This document shows positions 8,141-15,314 of a stretch of 19,693 nt of DNA, in pieces (positions within the stretch are counted from its first letter, which is position 1; every line of letters begins with the position of its first letter). The position numbers and the translations under genes are program-made. The notes under the pieces were generated by a model that did not search any database, was not told the DNA's origin, and saw only the letters and a program-made list of their open reading frames with translations. The stretch is from contig DASQJJ010000040.1 of assembly GCA_035631115.1 (NCBI GenBank), forward strand, positions 1 to 19,693, read 5' to 3'. The DNA comes from DASQJJ01 sp035631115. Lineage in GTDB: Bacteria > Patescibacteriota > Microgenomatia > Levybacterales > UBA12049.

Positions 8141-8516
8141 TTTCTAAGAGAAGATGCACTTCTCGTCTTTCCCATGGCTTAAGACTCAACGATATTCCTG
8201 TTTGCTGGGCAAGTGCCTGGTCTTTTGCCTGTAATGCTAGGTGCTTGAGGTATTCTACACGATTTCTTTTATAATCTCCAACTTCTACATTTACCCGGAC
8301 AAACTCTCCAAATTCTCGAGATGCAACAAGAGAAAGAATTGTCTGGAAAGATTCTAAGGTTTCTCCATGGTATCCAATAAGCATACCGCCTTCTTCTGTT
8401 TCTACGACAACTTGCGCGATCTCATCCTGCATCTCAACGTTAACTTGCGCAGCAATGCCCAAAAGAGATAGCAATTTTTCTGCTGTTTTTTGTACTGTTA
8501 TTGCTTGTTTTTCCAT
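8070..8516 (-). CDS. khpB: KhpB/Jag RNA-binding protein (KH-R3H)
   Basis: This cytosolic RNA-binding protein, also called Jag or SpoIIIJ-associated protein, is usually encoded just after yidC, as here. The 148 residues contain a KH-type domain with the GxxG loop GYHG at 48-51 (MLIGYHGETLESFQ) and an R3H domain around R117-H121 (KPWERREVHLLL), ending in the conserved GEGRERVLVVKP. The N-terminal Jag_N domain of longer homologues is absent; the protein begins directly with the KH region. In Firmicutes, KhpB with KhpA binds many transcripts and influences cell-wall elongation; that role is not shown here. It starts 27 nt after yidC. Confidence 0.93.
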   Translation of the reverse strand: MEKQAITVQKTAEKLLSLLGIAAQVNVEMQDEIAQVVVETEEGGMLIGYHGETLESFQTILSLVASREFGEFVRVNVEVGDYKRNRVEYLKHLALQAKDQALAQQTGISLSLKPWERREVHLLLENDQEVTTESMGEGRERVLVVKPR

Positions 8517-8543
8517 ATATTTATACTGAGCTTGCCGAATGTA

Positions 8544-9404
8544 TTATTTACCAAATCTTTTCTTGGCCAGCTCTACCCATTCTGTAAGACCACCAACGCC
8601 ACTGATTTGATATTGCTGCAGTATACCAAAAATCGTGAAGGTATTCCAGTACAAAGACAGTCCCAAGGGAAGTGTCCAGGAAAAAAGAGCAATCATTGCA
8701 GGGAAAATGTACAGAGATTGGGACTGAAATGCAGTCGCAAAATCGTCTTCTTTTTTAACCTCTTTCACAAGCGCTTTATTGTGCGTTGCTTTTGCAGCTT
8801 TTTCTACTTCTTGGAATTTTTCCTTTGGAGTAAACATCATTTTTGATTGGATAAGCTGGAAAACCCCTGTAAAAAGTGGGAGAAGCACAATAAGGATACC
8901 TCCTACCTGAAAAATGTGTCCTGGTGTTTGGCCAAGGGGTAATCCAAAAAAGCTTGTGTCCCACATGTGGGCAAGCTTAAGACCTGGAAAGTAAAGCGCA
9001 TGGTTAACATATGACAAGACTGTTTTGGCGTCTGTCTTAACAACCTGCTGTAAAACAGCATATAAAGACCAGATAAGGGGAAGTTGTACCAGAAGGGGAA
9101 GACATCCTGCAACAGGATTAACCCCGTGCTCTTGATATAACTTCATGGTCTCTGCTTGAAGCTTAGCCGAATCATTTTTGTGTAATTCCTTTAATTTATT
9201 AAGGTGAGGCGTAAGTTTTTGCATTTTTTGGGATGTTTTTAATTGGGATCCAATAAGAGGGTACAAAGCAAAGCGAAAAACAACTGTAAGAAGAATGATA
9301 GAAAATCCAAGCGCGTAGGGAATGTGGACAAAAATAAGTCCCTGATAAATGAGTACTAACAAATTAACAATTGGATTAATAAGTACGATTGTGAAGATAT
9401 TCAT
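8544..9404 (-). CDS. yidC: YidC/Oxa1 membrane protein insertase
   Basis: YidC inserts and folds inner-membrane proteins, alone or with SecYEG. The 286-residue product is the short form, without the large periplasmic P1 domain of Gram-negative YidC. The conserved arginine of the hydrophilic groove is R44 (LLTVVFRFALYPL). A cytoplasmic helical hairpin follows (TSQKMQKLTPHLNKLKE), then the family signature around YQEHGVNPVAGCLPLLVQLP, and four further hydrophobic segments. A lysine/glutamate-rich loop precedes the last helices, and the C-terminus is short and basic. The start ATG directly follows the yidD stop (TAAATG), giving tight coupling in the rpmH-rnpA-yidD-yidC-khpB cluster. Confidence 0.96.
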   Translation of the reverse strand: MNIFTIVLINPIVNLLVLIYQGLIFVHIPYALGFSIILLTVVFRFALYPLIGSQLKTSQKMQKLTPHLNKLKELHKNDSAKLQAETMKLYQEHGVNPVAGCLPLLVQLPLIWSLYAVLQQVVKTDAKTVLSYVNHALYFPGLKLAHMWDTSFFGLPLGQTPGHIFQVGGILIVLLPLFTGVFQLIQSKMMFTPKEKFQEVEKAAKATHNKALVKEVKKEDDFATAFQSQSLYIFPAMIALFSWTLPLGLSLYWNTFTIFGILQQYQISGVGGLTEWVELAKKRFGK

Positions 9405-9635
9405 TTATTTTTGTAGCGCAACCGGAAGCTTCTTGGCAAATGGGTGGCAGTAAAGAATTCTAAGAAAGGATTTTATCGATCCCTTCACTACTCCATCACG
9501 CGTAATATGTATTCTAGCATACTCAGAGCAGGTTGGCGAGTAGCGACACCCATTTCCCGGACCCGCTATGCTATGGATAATCGGAGAAAGTATATTTTTG
9601 TAAACAAATACAATACCAAGAGCTATTTTTTTCAT
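9405..9635 (-). CDS. yidD: Membrane protein insertion efficiency factor YidD
   Basis: YidD is a small membrane-associated protein that assists YidC-dependent insertion. The 76 residues match the family closely: an amphipathic N-terminal helix (KKIALGIVFVYKNILSPI), then GPGNGCRYSPTCSEYA with its cysteines, and RILYCHPFAK near the end. The usual glycine/aspartate-rich DPVP tail is replaced by KLPVALQK. The start overlaps the rnpA TGA as ATGA, and the stop abuts the yidC ATG. Confidence 0.95.
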   Translation of the reverse strand: MKKIALGIVFVYKNILSPIIHSIAGPGNGCRYSPTCSEYARIHITRDGVVKGSIKSFLRILYCHPFAKKLPVALQK

Positions 9636-9958
9636 AAAGACTTTATTCGCAACATTACCTCGTCTATTTCCCTTATTACCTGCTCTTTGGGCATATTCTT
9701 TATTGCTGGCCTAAGGATAAAGAGCACGTCTACACCTTTCTCCAAGCCAAGGTAAGTATTTTCTATATGTCCTCTCACCATTCTTTTAAGTGCGTTTCGT
9801 ACAACAGCGCGCTTGTCTATTGTTTTTGCTACAACAAATCCAAACCTTGCCTGAGAGAGATTGTTATGTTGAAATTTCACCGTAAACATATCTTCGCGGA
9901 CCATGTGGGAATTTTTGAATTGCGTTGCGGCGGGGAGACGAAATTTTCTTGCTAACAT
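9632..9958 (-). CDS. rnpA: Ribonuclease P protein component
   Basis: This basic protein binds the RNase P RNA and helps recognise precursor-tRNA leaders. The 108-residue length is normal. The family signature is clear: RFGFVVAKTIDKRAVVRNAL, with the RNR-type basic helix continuing into KRMVR. The N-terminal MLARKFRLP corresponds to the usual start of the family. The ATG overlaps the last base of the rpmH TAA, and the TGA overlaps the yidD start. The RNase P RNA gene itself is not seen in the window. Confidence 0.95.
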   Translation of the reverse strand: MLARKFRLPAATQFKNSHMVREDMFTVKFQHNNLSQARFGFVVAKTIDKRAVVRNALKRMVRGHIENTYLGLEKGVDVLFILRPAIKNMPKEQVIREIDEVMLRIKSL

Positions 9959-10095
9959 TACACGGTGAGTGAGTGTCTTCCTTCTGCGCGTCGTCGTTTT
10001 AAGACTTTTCTGCCATTATGAGTACTCATTCTGGACATAAATCCATGCTTTTTGCTTGCTTTTTTCTTGTTGGCGAGTTGAATTCCTTTTTTCAT
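9958..10095 (-). CDS. rpmH: Ribosomal protein L34
   Basis: This 45-residue basic protein of the large ribosomal subunit carries the L34 signature KHGFMSRMSTHNGRKVLKRR followed by RAEGRHSLTV. The frame stays open upstream to about 10335, but that extension would run through the dnaA promoter and into dnaA, so ATG 10095 is taken as the start. This fits normal L34 length and a promoter 9 nt upstream. It is the first gene of the minus-strand rpmH-rnpA-yidD-yidC-khpB cluster, divergent from dnaA in the classical bacterial origin arrangement. Confidence 0.96.
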   Translation of the reverse strand: MKKGIQLANKKKASKKHGFMSRMSTHNGRKVLKRRRAEGRHSLTV

Positions 10096-10104
10096 TGTGG
10101 ATAC

Positions 10105-10113
10105 ATTATACCA
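10105..10113 (-). promoter_or_regulatory. Extended -10 promoter of rpmH operon
   Basis: On the minus strand TGG followed by a perfect TATAAT ends 9 nt before the rpmH ATG. The transcript should have only a 2-4 nt leader, so no ribosome binding site can be included. The -35 region is weak. This is the best -10 match noticed in the window. Confidence 0.75.
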
Positions 10114-10164
10114 AAGTGGACAGATAAATGCCACACCGCCTTCATTTTGGGAAAGATTGAGCTC

Positions 10165-10194
10165 TTGACAAAAAGTTATCCACATTGCTACAGT
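10165..10194 (+). promoter_or_regulatory. dnaA promoter with a DnaA box in the spacer
   Basis: A perfect -35 TTGACA (10165-10170) is followed after 18 nt by TACAGT (10189-10194), preceded by TG in the extended -10 position. The -10 ends 10 nt before the dnaA ATG, giving a leader of only a few bases. A consensus DnaA box lies between the two hexamers, where bound DnaA would block RNA polymerase. This suggests autorepression. Confidence 0.7.
10176..10184 (+). promoter_or_regulatory. Consensus DnaA box (dnaA autoregulatory site)
   Basis: Perfect TTATCCACA inside the spacer of the dnaA promoter, in the gap between divergent rpmH and dnaA. It could serve repression of dnaA, a second origin sub-site, or both. 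Confidence 0.85.
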
Positions 10195-10204
10195 TGCACA
10201 TACC

Positions 10205-11557
10205 ATGACAGGATCCATTGATACCCTTTGGCAGCACGTTTTACTCGACATTGAGAAAGAGGTATCTCGAGCTAATTTCCTAACGCTTTTTCGCCAGACA
10301 GCCCTACTCTCCCTAGAAGAAAATATTGCCACCATAGCAGCTCCTTCGACAATGGTTATTGATTTACTTCAAAAAAGATTCTTGCCCATTATTGCTTCTT
10401 CATTTGAAAAAAATGGAAAAAAAGGCGTAGATATTCTTTTTGTTGCAAAGACCATTGCAGCTCCTCCAAAAAAAGATCAAGAAGAAACTCCGCTTTTTTC
10501 AACTAGTCCTGCGCCAACACCAGCCCATGTTGTTGGTCACTTACCACGCGTGCGCGCAGATTTTACTTTTGAAGCACTCGCAGTATCGGACTCCAATAGA
10601 CTTGCATTTGAGTCTGCACGAAATGTTGCACAAAATCCTGGCAAGTCCTACAACCCACTTTTTATTTATGGTCCTGTTGGAGTAGGGAAGACCCACCTTA
10701 TGCAAGCTGTTGCTAATGCTGTCTATTCACAAAATCCAGATAACAAAATTATTTATATTACCAGTGAAGAATTTACTAACGAAGTGGTTGAGGCAATACG
10801 AAATAATGATACTGCAAAAATGAAAAGGCGATTTAGAAGCGCCAACCTTCTTATTATTGACGATGTACAGTTTATCGCAGGCAAGGACAAGGTTCAGGAA
10901 GAGCTTTTTCACACTTTTAACAGCCTTATAGATGGCGGGGCACAGATTGTTTTGTCTTCCGATAGACCACCAAGCGAAATAAAAAAACTTGAAGCACGCC
11001 TTTCCTCACGCTTTGCAGGAGGACTTACTGTAGATGTTGAGGCACCAGACTTTGAGCTTCGTACTGCAATTCTTCTTAAGAAAGCGGAAAAGGCCGGCTA
11101 TAACATCTCTATGGAGACAGCGAAGTTGATTGCTGAGAAAGAGCAGGATGTGCGGTCTTTAGAAGGAGCACTCCTTCGCGTTGTTACTCTGTATCCTGGC
11201 GCAATAGAAGTAACCGAAGACATGGCAAGGAAAGCATTCTCCACGCCTGGTGGAGACACTCAATCCCACACTCTTCATGCAGAAGACATTATTGATGCAG
11301 CTTGTGCTTTTTACAATGTAAAACAAACGCAATTAAAAGGTCCGAAAAGGGATGCTGGGCTGGTGAAGGCACGACAAGTAACCATGTATCTACTTAAGCA
11401 AGAATTAGGACTCACCCTTGTTGAAATAGGAAATATATTAGGGGGCCGGGACCATACAACAGTTATGTATGGTGTGGATAAGATTGAAAAACTTGTGGAT
11501 AAGAGGGAGCTGTTATCTGAGGATATCCAGGGGATAACAAAGCGATTGCGGGGATAA
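10205..11557 (+). CDS. dnaA: Chromosomal replication initiator DnaA
   Basis: DnaA binds DnaA boxes at oriC and opens the duplex in its ATP form. All four domains are visible in 450 residues. Domain I is at about 1-75 (LWQHVLLDIEKEVSRANFLT). A proline-rich linker spans about 85-115. The AAA+ domain has Walker A GPVGVGKT at 156-163, Walker B LLIIDDVQF with D219-D220, a sensor region SSDRPP, and the arginine-containing LSSRFAGG. Domain IV carries the DNA-binding signature GGRDHTTVMYG from residue 413. The start ATG lies just behind its promoter with no ribosome binding site. The last 90 nt of the gene contain two perfect DnaA boxes and are part of the origin. dnaN follows after 142 nt. Confidence 0.98.
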   Translation: MTGSIDTLWQHVLLDIEKEVSRANFLTLFRQTALLSLEENIATIAAPSTMVIDLLQKRFLPIIASSFEKNGKKGVDILFVAKTIAAPPKKDQEETPLFSTSPAPTPAHVVGHLPRVRADFTFEALAVSDSNRLAFESARNVAQNPGKSYNPLFIYGPVGVGKTHLMQAVANAVYSQNPDNKIIYITSEEFTNEVVEAIRNNDTAKMKRRFRSANLLIIDDVQFIAGKDKVQEELFHTFNSLIDGGAQIVLSSDRPPSEIKKLEARLSSRFAGGLTVDVEAPDFELRTAILLKKAEKAGYNISMETAKLIAEKEQDVRSLEGALLRVVTLYPGAIEVTEDMARKAFSTPGGDTQSHTLHAEDIIDAACAFYNVKQTQLKGPKRDAGLVKARQVTMYLLKQELGLTLVEIGNILGGRDHTTVMYGVDKIEKLVDKRELLSEDIQGITKRLRG

Positions 11558-11699
11558 CTTGTGCATATTCGACTCTTAGGATACTTGTTAACAACTTATC
11601 CCACAAGTTATCAACAGGTTATCCACACAAAAATTGAATCTACTTCCTTGCTTTTTTCCACATTTCCCGATACACTACTACAACAACAAAAATAAATAT
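11473..11699 (+). other. Chromosomal origin of replication (oriC)
   Basis: Inverted perfect DnaA boxes TGTGGATAA lie at 11473-11481 and 11494-11502, 21 bp apart and inside the dnaA coding region. A direct cluster follows: TTATCCCACA at 11596-11605 (one extra C), TTATCAACA at 11608-11616 (one mismatch) and perfect TTATCCACA at 11619-11627. A palindrome TTGTTAACAA (11585-11594) precedes the cluster. Nearer dnaN are TTTTCCACA (11654-11662, one mismatch), a short stretch containing CCCG, the trinucleotide-like CTACTACAACAACAA (11675-11689) and the A+T-rich AAATAAATAT. That order matches the box/GC-rich/DnaA-trio/AT-rich unwinding design known from Bacillus subtilis. The dnaA-dnaN position is the classical oriC site. 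Origin identity is well supported; trio function is inferred. Confidence 0.88.
11648..11676 (+). promoter_or_regulatory. Candidate dnaN promoter
   Basis: TTGCTT (11648-11653), a 17-nt spacer and TACACT (11671-11676) precede the dnaN ATG by 23 nt. TACACT is also the -10 proposed for the secretion operon. The imperfect DnaA box TTTTCCACA lies in the spacer, so DnaA might influence dnaN as it may influence dnaA. The match is moderate and dnaN could also be read through from dnaA. Confidence 0.4.
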
Positions 11700-12794
11700 A
11701 TGAAAGTAATTCTTTTGGCAGAGAACCTTCAAAAAAAATTATCCTTCGCAAATAAAGCAATCTCCACAAAGAATCAATTACCTATATTGTCACATGTATT
11801 ACTTGAAGCACGGGGAGAGTCACTAGTAATAAGCAGTACAGATTTAGAAATAGGAATAGAAACAACAATACCAGCACAGGTAGAAAAAGAAGGAGCAACA
11901 ACAGTCCCCGCAAGACTTTTTCTAGAAATTGCTAATTCTCTTCCACAAGATAAAATTACCCTGGAGTTGATTAATGGGTCTTTGGAAATAACAAGTAAAA
12001 GGACACGGACCATTCTTCAGACAACACCAAAAGATGAATTTCCTATGTTATACGAAGAAAAGGGCGAAAAGGTTGCACAATTTATTAAAGGAGATATAAA
12101 GACAACATTTGGAAAAATTCTTTTTGCAGCAAGTAGTGAGACGACACGACCAGCGCTTTCAGGTATTCTTTTTGAAAAGAAAGAAAAGAAATTTGTTGTT
12201 GTTGCAACAGATGGGTACAGGCTTTCTCTGGATGAGATAGAGGGAAGTGGAGAGGGAGCATTTGATAAGCTTCTTATTCCCGCACGACTCTTAAGAGAAG
12301 CTGCATCGGTCTTTGAATCGGGGGAAACAAGCTTATATCTTTTTCAAAAAAATAACCAAATTATTTTCGAGCAAAATGAAACCCTCCTTGTTGGTAGAAC
12401 AATAGAAGCACAGTTTCCAGAATACGAAAAGGTTATTCCAACAGATAGCTCGACTGTTGTTAAAATAGACAGAGAAGAATTTCTCAAGGCTGTGAAGACC
12501 TGTTCTATATTTGCTAGAGAAGCAGCAAATATTATTACCCTTTCCCTCCAAAAAGGTGGGGTTGTGGTAAGCGCTAAGTCCCCATCACTTGGAGAAAACA
12601 CAGTAGACGTTGAATGCGTCCTAACAGGAGAGGAAAACCAAATTGCTTTTAATGCGAGATATCTGCTTGAGGCGCTTTCTAATATCTCCGAGACAGAACT
12701 GTCTTTTTCTATGACAGGGCCTCTTAATCCAGGAGTGTTTCGAATCCAAGGAAACGCATCGTTTCTTCACCTTATCATGCCTATTAGAACCTAG
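11700..12794 (+). CDS. dnaN: DNA polymerase III beta subunit (sliding clamp)
   Basis: The beta clamp encircles DNA as a dimer and gives the replicative polymerase its processivity. The 364 residues fit the usual ~370 and three-domain layout. It begins MKVILLAENLQKKLSFANKA and has the family segments LPILSHVLLEA, SSTDLEIGIET, TDGYRLSLDEIE and the closing LHLIMPIRT (normally MPVRL/MPIR). ATG 11700 is chosen; the frame extends to a TTG at 11634, but that region holds origin elements and does not look like clamp sequence. There is no recF or gyrB after it. Its TAG lies within a CTAG that also supplies the stop of the convergent gene on the other strand. Confidence 0.97.
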   Translation: MKVILLAENLQKKLSFANKAISTKNQLPILSHVLLEARGESLVISSTDLEIGIETTIPAQVEKEGATTVPARLFLEIANSLPQDKITLELINGSLEITSKRTRTILQTTPKDEFPMLYEEKGEKVAQFIKGDIKTTFGKILFAASSETTRPALSGILFEKKEKKFVVVATDGYRLSLDEIEGSGEGAFDKLLIPARLLREAASVFESGETSLYLFQKNNQIIFEQNETLLVGRTIEAQFPEYEKVIPTDSSTVVKIDREEFLKAVKTCSIFAREAANIITLSLQKGGVVVSAKSPSLGENTVDVECVLTGEENQIAFNARYLLEALSNISETELSFSMTGPLNPGVFRIQGNASFLHLIMPIRT

Positions 12795-13414
12795 GGATTT
12801 TCTGGAAAAGATTCTTGTACGTTTTCACTATTTGGGTCGTCTTGAAGTAATTGGAATGTTTTGGCAGCCGTTTGTATAAAATTCTCCTTTGTTGTCTTTG
12901 GGAAGTAAAGTACCTTAAGAGCATAGCCAAAATCTTTATTTGCCAAAAATCCTACCCCATCTTGAGGGAAAATGTACCAGGAAAATCCAGACCCTGCATG
13001 GATACTGTCAAACATTTGAAAGCTTTGACTCCCTGGATGAGACGCGAGAAACACCATTAGGTCTGTATTGTCGGAAGTTTTTTCCTGTACAACATATTGT
13101 GCGGTATTATTTTTCTCGTACACGAGATTTTGCCTTTGGTCAATATCTGTTTGGAAAGGGACTACGGTGTAATCATCTATTTGTGACGACTCACTTGCTA
13201 CCTGAAGCGTACTTAAAACCTCTTGTGCTGCCTGTTGGTCTGGGAAAACTTTTGAATAATTTATTTTGCTAAAATCAACGTGGGGTGGACCCACAGGGGT
13301 AGGGGTTGGTAGAGCGTTTGGTAAAGATACAGGTTGATTTCCCCGAAAAACCACACTCATAGTGATTGTGAGTATGACAAGGAAAATAAGCGTAAGTACG
13401 AAAACTTTTTTCAT
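12791..13414 (-). CDS. Signal-anchored hypothetical protein, last gene of secretion operon
   Basis: I do not recognise this protein of 207 residues. A basic start (MKK) and a hydrophobic stretch at about residues 4-23 (VFVLTLIFLVILTITMSVVF) form an uncleaved signal anchor or signal peptide with no lipobox cysteine. A proline/threonine linker (ALPTPTPVGPP) follows, then a soluble mixed alpha/beta domain (about 45-207) that should be outside the membrane. ATG 13414 is chosen over the frame's ATG at 13453 because it lies 1 nt after the preceding gene's stop and begins a textbook signal sequence. It is probably cotranscribed with the metallopeptidase-like gene and may be a surface partner of it. 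Its stop overlaps the dnaN stop in a shared CTAG. Confidence 0.7.
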   Translation of the reverse strand: MKKVFVLTLIFLVILTITMSVVFRGNQPVSLPNALPTPTPVGPPHVDFSKINYSKVFPDQQAAQEVLSTLQVASESSQIDDYTVVPFQTDIDQRQNLVYEKNNTAQYVVQEKTSDNTDLMVFLASHPGSQSFQMFDSIHAGSGFSWYIFPQDGVGFLANKDFGYALKVLYFPKTTKENFIQTAAKTFQLLQDDPNSENVQESFPENP

Positions 13415-13415
13415 A

Positions 13416-15311
13416 TTAAAATTCCAACCCTCCATACACATTGTTTTTTGCAAAAGTATAAAAGGGGTTGAAGGATGTTATAAAAGAGGAAAACACATGC
13501 TCAAAATATGAAGGTCTTCCTCCGACAATATTGCGATATGTCTTGTACACGGGATATTCTCCTAGTGTATCTGCAAAACATTCTGCCGGATACGGACCCA
13601 CGCCATAATCGAATTGACAATTATATGTTGGAAGCGTTAGTGAAGAACGGGGGAATTGATTAAGAAAACTATTGTATAGACCCGGATTACGGAATGCTAT
13701 TTCGTGAGACAATTCATGGATAAGCATAAATCGTGCAACACTTGTTCCACATGCACCAAATCCAGACAAAATGACCAGTCCATTTGCGCTGGCATGCCCC
13801 GTACACGCAGACCCAGAAAAATAAAGCGTGATGGGTTTAGCTGGAATTCCCAGAAGTGTTCCAAATTTTGACGGGCTTTGGGTAATAAGAGCAAGCGTGT
13901 CATAAACAAGTTTTGCCTTACCATACGGGTCTCCATTGAGGGACAGATCTCCTCGTACCGACACACCATTATCGCGAAGCTGCTGCTCGCAGGTATTCTC
14001 TGGGGTGCAGGTTGGCTGAAGAGATGGTTGTTGTTCTTGTGACCCTTGAGGAGAGAAAAGCGTGAAAAGTATGATAACAATTACGGCAATTATTATAATA
14101 AGAAGAATTATCCCAACAACTATTTCCCCAACAAAGGGAGGAGAAAGGAAAGCCCATGCAAGACCTTTCCTAATAAGCTCTTTTTTAAATTTACTAAGAA
14201 GCTGTTTTTTGAGTTGACCCTTAAGGAGAGATCCAAGTCCTCCCTTCCTAGACTTACTGCCTTTTATTTTTTGTACTGCATTTATTGCAGCATTCTGTAA
14301 ATTAGATTGCTGATTGACAGCTTGTTGTACTCCTTGGCGTTGTCGTAAGGCCATGCGGTGTCTTACCTGTGCTTGATTTTGGATAAGTTGTGAAAGCGGG
14401 ACAAGCATGCCGTCTAAATCTTGGTCATAATATTCTGCAAAAATGGAGTATGGCCTAGTCTGGGCGAGCCTTTCCTGTAGAAGCGCATGGAAAGCAGCAC
14501 TTCTTCTGTTTGGGTCTTTTATATTGGTGTCCATTGCAATTGCTTGTAGCCGCGCCTCTTTTGCTTCTTGTTTTGCTTTTGCATCTTTCTCGGCAGGAGT
14601 TAATTCTCTCTCCTCTTGTTTTTTACGCTTTTCTGCCTGCTTGAGTGCTTGAGTGGTAAATTCATCGCGCATATTATCCACTTTCGTAATAGTCTTGCCT
14701 TCTTTGTCGGTTGTAGTGCCATCAAGTCTTGCAAGCCGCAGTTCATCGGGATTTAAGAGGTCTAAATGCTGATGTGCAAGCTGAAGCTGTTGGTCAAGGA
14801 GTTTGTGGGTTTCTGCATTTTTTATGAGTTCGACTATTTTTGTCTGGTCTCCTTGCTCGAGAGCATCATTAAATTCCTCAAGGAATTGTTGTTCTTGAAG
14901 ACTGTGTACCGCATCTGTTGCCTGTCCTTTTGCCCGGCCAGCAATATTTGGCTCATTTCTTTCTGTTAGCTTATTAAGAAGGCTTCCTATTACTCCTTGG
15001 TCTTGTGGTAGCTGTTGGGGAGTTTCTGGTTGCTCTGTTGTTTCAAACTCAGACGGAATGTTTCTAACAAACTCATCGACCGCGTTTCCTATTTCTGTTT
15101 CTTCAAAGCCCGCTTCCTTATGATACTTCGCTGCAAGACGATTTATAATTGCTTTTCTTTCGTCCTCAGGCTTTTCTGCAGCTCTTAAAAATGCTTCCCT
15201 ATCTGCTCCTCGCTCTCCTATTCTGGCTGCATTTTGTTGGTCTACGCCGGCAACACTTGATGAGGGATCTAAAAATGCTGAGAGTTTTTGAAGAGCTGTC
15301 AATTCGACCAT
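13416..15311 (-). CDS. Single-pass membrane protein with extracytoplasmic HExxH metallopeptidase-like domain
   Basis: The 631-residue product has three parts. Residues 1 to about 395 are hydrophilic, rich in glutamine, glutamate and lysine, with probable coiled coils (around 230-280) and a basic KSRKGGLGSLLKGQLKKQ stretch before the membrane. One transmembrane helix spans about 396-419. The C-terminal ~210 residues contain HELSH at 532-536 and AECFADTLGEY with E577 and D581. HExxH with a later ExxxD is the gluzincin zinc-site pattern: two histidines and a glutamate bind zinc and the HExxH glutamate is catalytic. Six cysteines in the outer part could form disulfides. The gene starts 3 nt after virB4, behind a GGGAGG ribosome binding site (15322-15327, 10-nt spacing). 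The fold is unassigned, and activity is inferred from motifs alone. A role in wall or pilus processing is possible. Confidence 0.75.
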   Translation of the reverse strand: MVELTALQKLSAFLDPSSSVAGVDQQNAARIGERGADREAFLRAAEKPEDERKAIINRLAAKYHKEAGFEETEIGNAVDEFVRNIPSEFETTEQPETPQQLPQDQGVIGSLLNKLTERNEPNIAGRAKGQATDAVHSLQEQQFLEEFNDALEQGDQTKIVELIKNAETHKLLDQQLQLAHQHLDLLNPDELRLARLDGTTTDKEGKTITKVDNMRDEFTTQALKQAEKRKKQEERELTPAEKDAKAKQEAKEARLQAIAMDTNIKDPNRRSAAFHALLQERLAQTRPYSIFAEYYDQDLDGMLVPLSQLIQNQAQVRHRMALRQRQGVQQAVNQQSNLQNAAINAVQKIKGSKSRKGGLGSLLKGQLKKQLLSKFKKELIRKGLAWAFLSPPFVGEIVVGIILLIIIIAVIVIILFTLFSPQGSQEQQPSLQPTCTPENTCEQQLRDNGVSVRGDLSLNGDPYGKAKLVYDTLALITQSPSKFGTLLGIPAKPITLYFSGSACTGHASANGLVILSGFGACGTSVARFMLIHELSHEIAFRNPGLYNSFLNQFPRSSLTLPTYNCQFDYGVGPYPAECFADTLGEYPVYKTYRNIVGGRPSYFEHVFSSFITSFNPFYTFAKNNVYGGLEF

Positions 15312-15314
15312 GCG

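Noticed and set aside
10096..10335. 80-residue N-terminal extension of ribosomal protein L34
   Set aside because: It would overlap dnaA and the rpmH promoter. L34 is about 45 residues, as from ATG 10095.
11634..11699. TTG-started N-terminal extension of dnaN
   Set aside because: It runs through the DnaA box, trio-like and A+T-rich origin elements, and the clamp family begins at the ATG 11700 sequence.
12940..13272. 110-residue plus-strand ORF
   Set aside because: It lies wholly antisense to the signal-anchored gene and has no recognisable motif or promoter.
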